NCBI GenBank assembly: GCA_964419545.1
Contig: CAYQQU010000104.1
Coordinates: forward strand, 1-14,285
DNA length: 14,285 bases
Source: CAYQQU01 sp964419545
Lineage (GTDB): Bacteria; Bacteroidota; Bacteroidia; Chitinophagales; Saprospiraceae
Direction of reading: 5' to 3'
Part shown: positions 12,700-14,285 of the stretch, piece after piece
Position numbering within the stretch: position 1 is the stretch's first letter
How the letters are laid out: each line of letters opens with the position of its first letter
The notes under the pieces: model-generated
The model's database searches: none
What the model saw: the letters and a program-made list of their open reading frames with translations, nothing else
What the model was told of the DNA's origin: nothing
Translations under genes and position numbers: made by a program

Positions 12700-14285
12700 T
12701 TATTTAGTTGACATTTTCAATCGATATTCCGCCCACCGGGCCGCCACGGCGGCCAGTTGCAGGTAGCGGTCGGGGCCCTCGAGTTTGGGGTAGTGGGTGA
12801 GGTTGGCGAGCAGTTCGCGCACAAATTCGACCACTTCTTTTTTACTTTGGTGCCGCTCTTCGAAGCGTTTGAGGTAATAGGCCTGATGCCATTTATAGCT
12901 GAAGTCGGGTGCGTGGCCTTCGCGGCGGCGCTGATCGTTCTGCTGCACCACTGCCCGGTAGCGTTGCAGTTGGTGGAGGAGAGCGCGGTTCATGCGGTGG
13001 TTTTCCACCAGGTTGAAGAGTTTTTCTTGCAATTTCTTAACCAATTCCCATTCCTCCTTCCACGAGAGCGCTTCGCCGAACAGGCAGACGGCATTTTTTT
13101 CACCGTTGCGAAATTGTTTCGCTTTTTTTTCCGCATCGCCGGCCAGTTCGGCGGCTTTGTAGATGGGGAATTTGGGGCTGACGACGGCGATGCCGGCCGA
13201 GAGGGTGAGGTCGGGATGGTCGTTGACCAGTTGGCGGAACCCTTTGCGTACGCATCCGGCGAAGCGCAGCACCACATCCCAGCGCCCCAGGGCGAAGACG
13301 TCATCGCCGCCGGAGTAGAGGATCACCAGGTGTTCCTGGTCGTCGCCCAGTTTTTCGCGCAGCCTATTGAGCCAGCCGCTGAAAAAGTAGTCGAGGTGAA
13401 AAGACAGGGTAGCCAGTGCGGCGAAGGAACGTTGCTGCACCGGCAGCCCGCGGATGAACACCTTGCCCAGGTTGTCGACGTCCATACGCAGGAGGCCCAT
13501 TTTGGCGGTGACCCCGGGCTTTATTTCACAGAGTTCTTCCAGTGTCTTCGATCGGTCTATACCCTTTTCCTGGATCATTGGCTGGGTGCTGCCGCCGTAG
13601 AAGAGGAAGCCGTAAGCCCGGTTGGCGGGTGCTCCGGCGGCTGGAAGGAAGTCGGTTTCATTTATGGAGTAGAGGGTGTAGGGATTAGGGTCGGCCGGCG
13701 CCGGCAGCTCGCGAAGCAGATGATACGCCTGTCCCAGCGCGGAAAAAGAAGCGTCGGATGCCCGCCCGTCGGCAAAGGAGGCAGCAGCCAGGAGCCGGGC
13801 GCGCCGCAGGCGGTTGCCCAGCTCCACTTGTTCGTATACCGACGGCAAGACCGGAATGTCTTCGTTGCGGCCGATATTTTTTGCTGTGTTTTTAGGGATG
13901 CCTTCGCCGGTGACCGCGCAGAATTTATCCACATCTCCTGCATCTTTCGGCTCAAACAATTCTTCCTGCAGCAAGGTGACAAATTTGCGTTGTTTTTGCC
14001 GGGCGGTGCGTTCGGTAGCAGCCCGCCAAAGGTCGCCGAGGTTATGAATAGGTTGCCCGTCGTCCAGGACTTCACTGGACCTCAGCTGACCGAAATGATC
14101 TGCTTTTTCAAAGTTATACCGAAATGGCGTCCAACCCAGTGCGACGAACAGGTTGCCAAAATGCTCCTCCCATAGTTCCTTATTCAGCTGATCTACAGCA
14201 GTTGTCATCGCATCACGGACGCAGGCAATATTCGGTGCGAGCAGGAAAGCCATCCCCCCGCTGGCGTAGATGACATTGGCAGGGG
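12700..14285 (-). CDS. cas10: Cas10/Csm1 large subunit, 5' end outside the window
   Basis: About 527 residues of the type III signature protein are visible; the frame stays open through the right edge, so the N-terminal part, including any HD nuclease domain, is not seen. Residue numbers here count from an internal Met at 14253. Just upstream of that Met, VIYASGG resembles the first palm-domain motif and continues into MAFLLAPN. The second palm domain has MGLLRMDVDNLGKVF (D258 and D260) and LYSGGDDVFALG (GGDD at 315-318, bases 13300-13311), the cyclase motif that makes cyclic oligoadenylate. SAGIAVVSPKFPIYKAAELA (352-371) follows as in other Cas10 proteins. The linker between the palms has only isolated cysteines (C112, C242), so the four-cysteine zinc site of many Csm1 proteins looks absent. 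Residues 400-517 form the helical C-terminal domain. The GGDD implies active signalling to the CARF/HEPN effector. Confidence 0.95.
   Translation of the reverse strand, partial: PANVIYASGGMAFLLAPNIACVRDAMTTAVDQLNKELWEEHFGNLFVALGWTPFRYNFEKADHFGQLRSSEVLDDGQPIHNLGDLWRAATERTARQKQRKFVTLLQEELFEPKDAGDVDKFCAVTGEGIPKNTAKNIGRNEDIPVLPSVYEQVELGNRLRRARLLAAASFADGRASDASFSALGQAYHLLRELPAPADPNPYTLYSINETDFLPAAGAPANRAYGFLFYGGSTQPMIQEKGIDRSKTLEELCEIKPGVTAKMGLLRMDVDNLGKVFIRGLPVQQRSFAALATLSFHLDYFFSGWLNRLREKLGDDQEHLVILYSGGDDVFALGRWDVVLRFAGCVRKGFRQLVNDHPDLTLSAGIAVVSPKFPIYKAAELAGDAEKKAKQFRNGEKNAVCLFGEALSWKEEWELVKKLQEKLFNLVENHRMNRALLHQLQRYRAVVQQNDQRRREGHAPDFSYKWHQAYYLKRFEERHQSKKEVVEFVRELLANLTHYPKLEGPDRYLQLAAVAARWAEYRLKMSTK

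Noticed and set aside
12757..14175. 472-codon open frame on the plus strand opposite cas10
   Set aside because: It is an antisense shadow of a GC-rich coding gene; it has no recognisable motif, while the minus-strand frame carries clear Cas10 motifs. The same holds for the open frames opposite csm5 (9085-10497), the helicase (6691-7578), the CAPP (4573-5220) and the WYL gene (394-1203).
1..14285. tRNA, rRNA, transposase, insertion sequence or attachment site
   Set aside because: None was recognised; every stretch outside genes and the array is short and is described above.

Overview
The window holds most of a type III-A (Csm) CRISPR-Cas locus. Ten consecutive genes lie on the minus strand, and a large CRISPR array with 37-nt repeats lies beyond the last of them. 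A plus-strand WYL-domain regulator sits on the far side of the array. The host is probably a member of Bacteroidota, perhaps a Saprospiria-like lineage. This is inferred from A-rich start regions with little Shine-Dalgarno sequence, many tightly overlapping genes, moderately high GC in most genes, and the pairing of a Csm module with a VirE-N/BT4734-like primase-polymerase. No taxonomic marker gene is present.

Layout from left to right: an AT-rich intergenic stretch (1-231) whose first ~90 bases resemble the array leader; a WYL transcription factor (232-1257, plus); the CRISPR array (1302-3578), with 30 visible repeats, 28 complete spacers and a 100-N assembly gap; the leader (3579-3705); then minus-strand genes read from right to left: cas10/csm1 (5' end outside the window), csm2, csm3, csm4, csm5, a CARF-like/HEPN effector, a RecD/Dda-like SF1B helicase, cas1, a CRISPR-associated primase-polymerase (CAPP) and cas2 with an N-terminal extension. 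Every junction between these genes is either an overlap of 4-17 nt or a gap of 11 nt or less, so they are probably one operon driven from beyond the right edge.

How the parts should work together. Cas10-Csm2-Csm3-Csm4-Csm5 form the crRNA-guided complex that binds phage RNA. Csm3 keeps its RNA-cutting aspartate (D34) and Cas10 keeps the GGDD cyclase motif. Target binding should therefore both cut RNA and produce cyclic oligoadenylate, which would activate the CARF/HEPN ribonuclease. Cas1, Cas2, the CAPP and probably the helicase form the spacer-acquisition half. No cas6 is visible, so crRNA processing must rely on a gene outside the window.

The array appears to be transcribed on the minus strand: the degenerate terminal repeat is at the left end, the leader is at the right, and the crRNA 5' tag would be AUUAAGAC. 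In that orientation several crRNAs would be antisense to what look like mRNA translation-start regions. The most interesting signals are the helicase-Cas1-CAPP-extended Cas2 acquisition cassette, three pairs of spacers taken from the same or overlapping target sites, an apparent excess of spacers with short inverted repeats, the start-codon-centred spacers, and a second leader copy at the left edge that predicts another array just outside the window.
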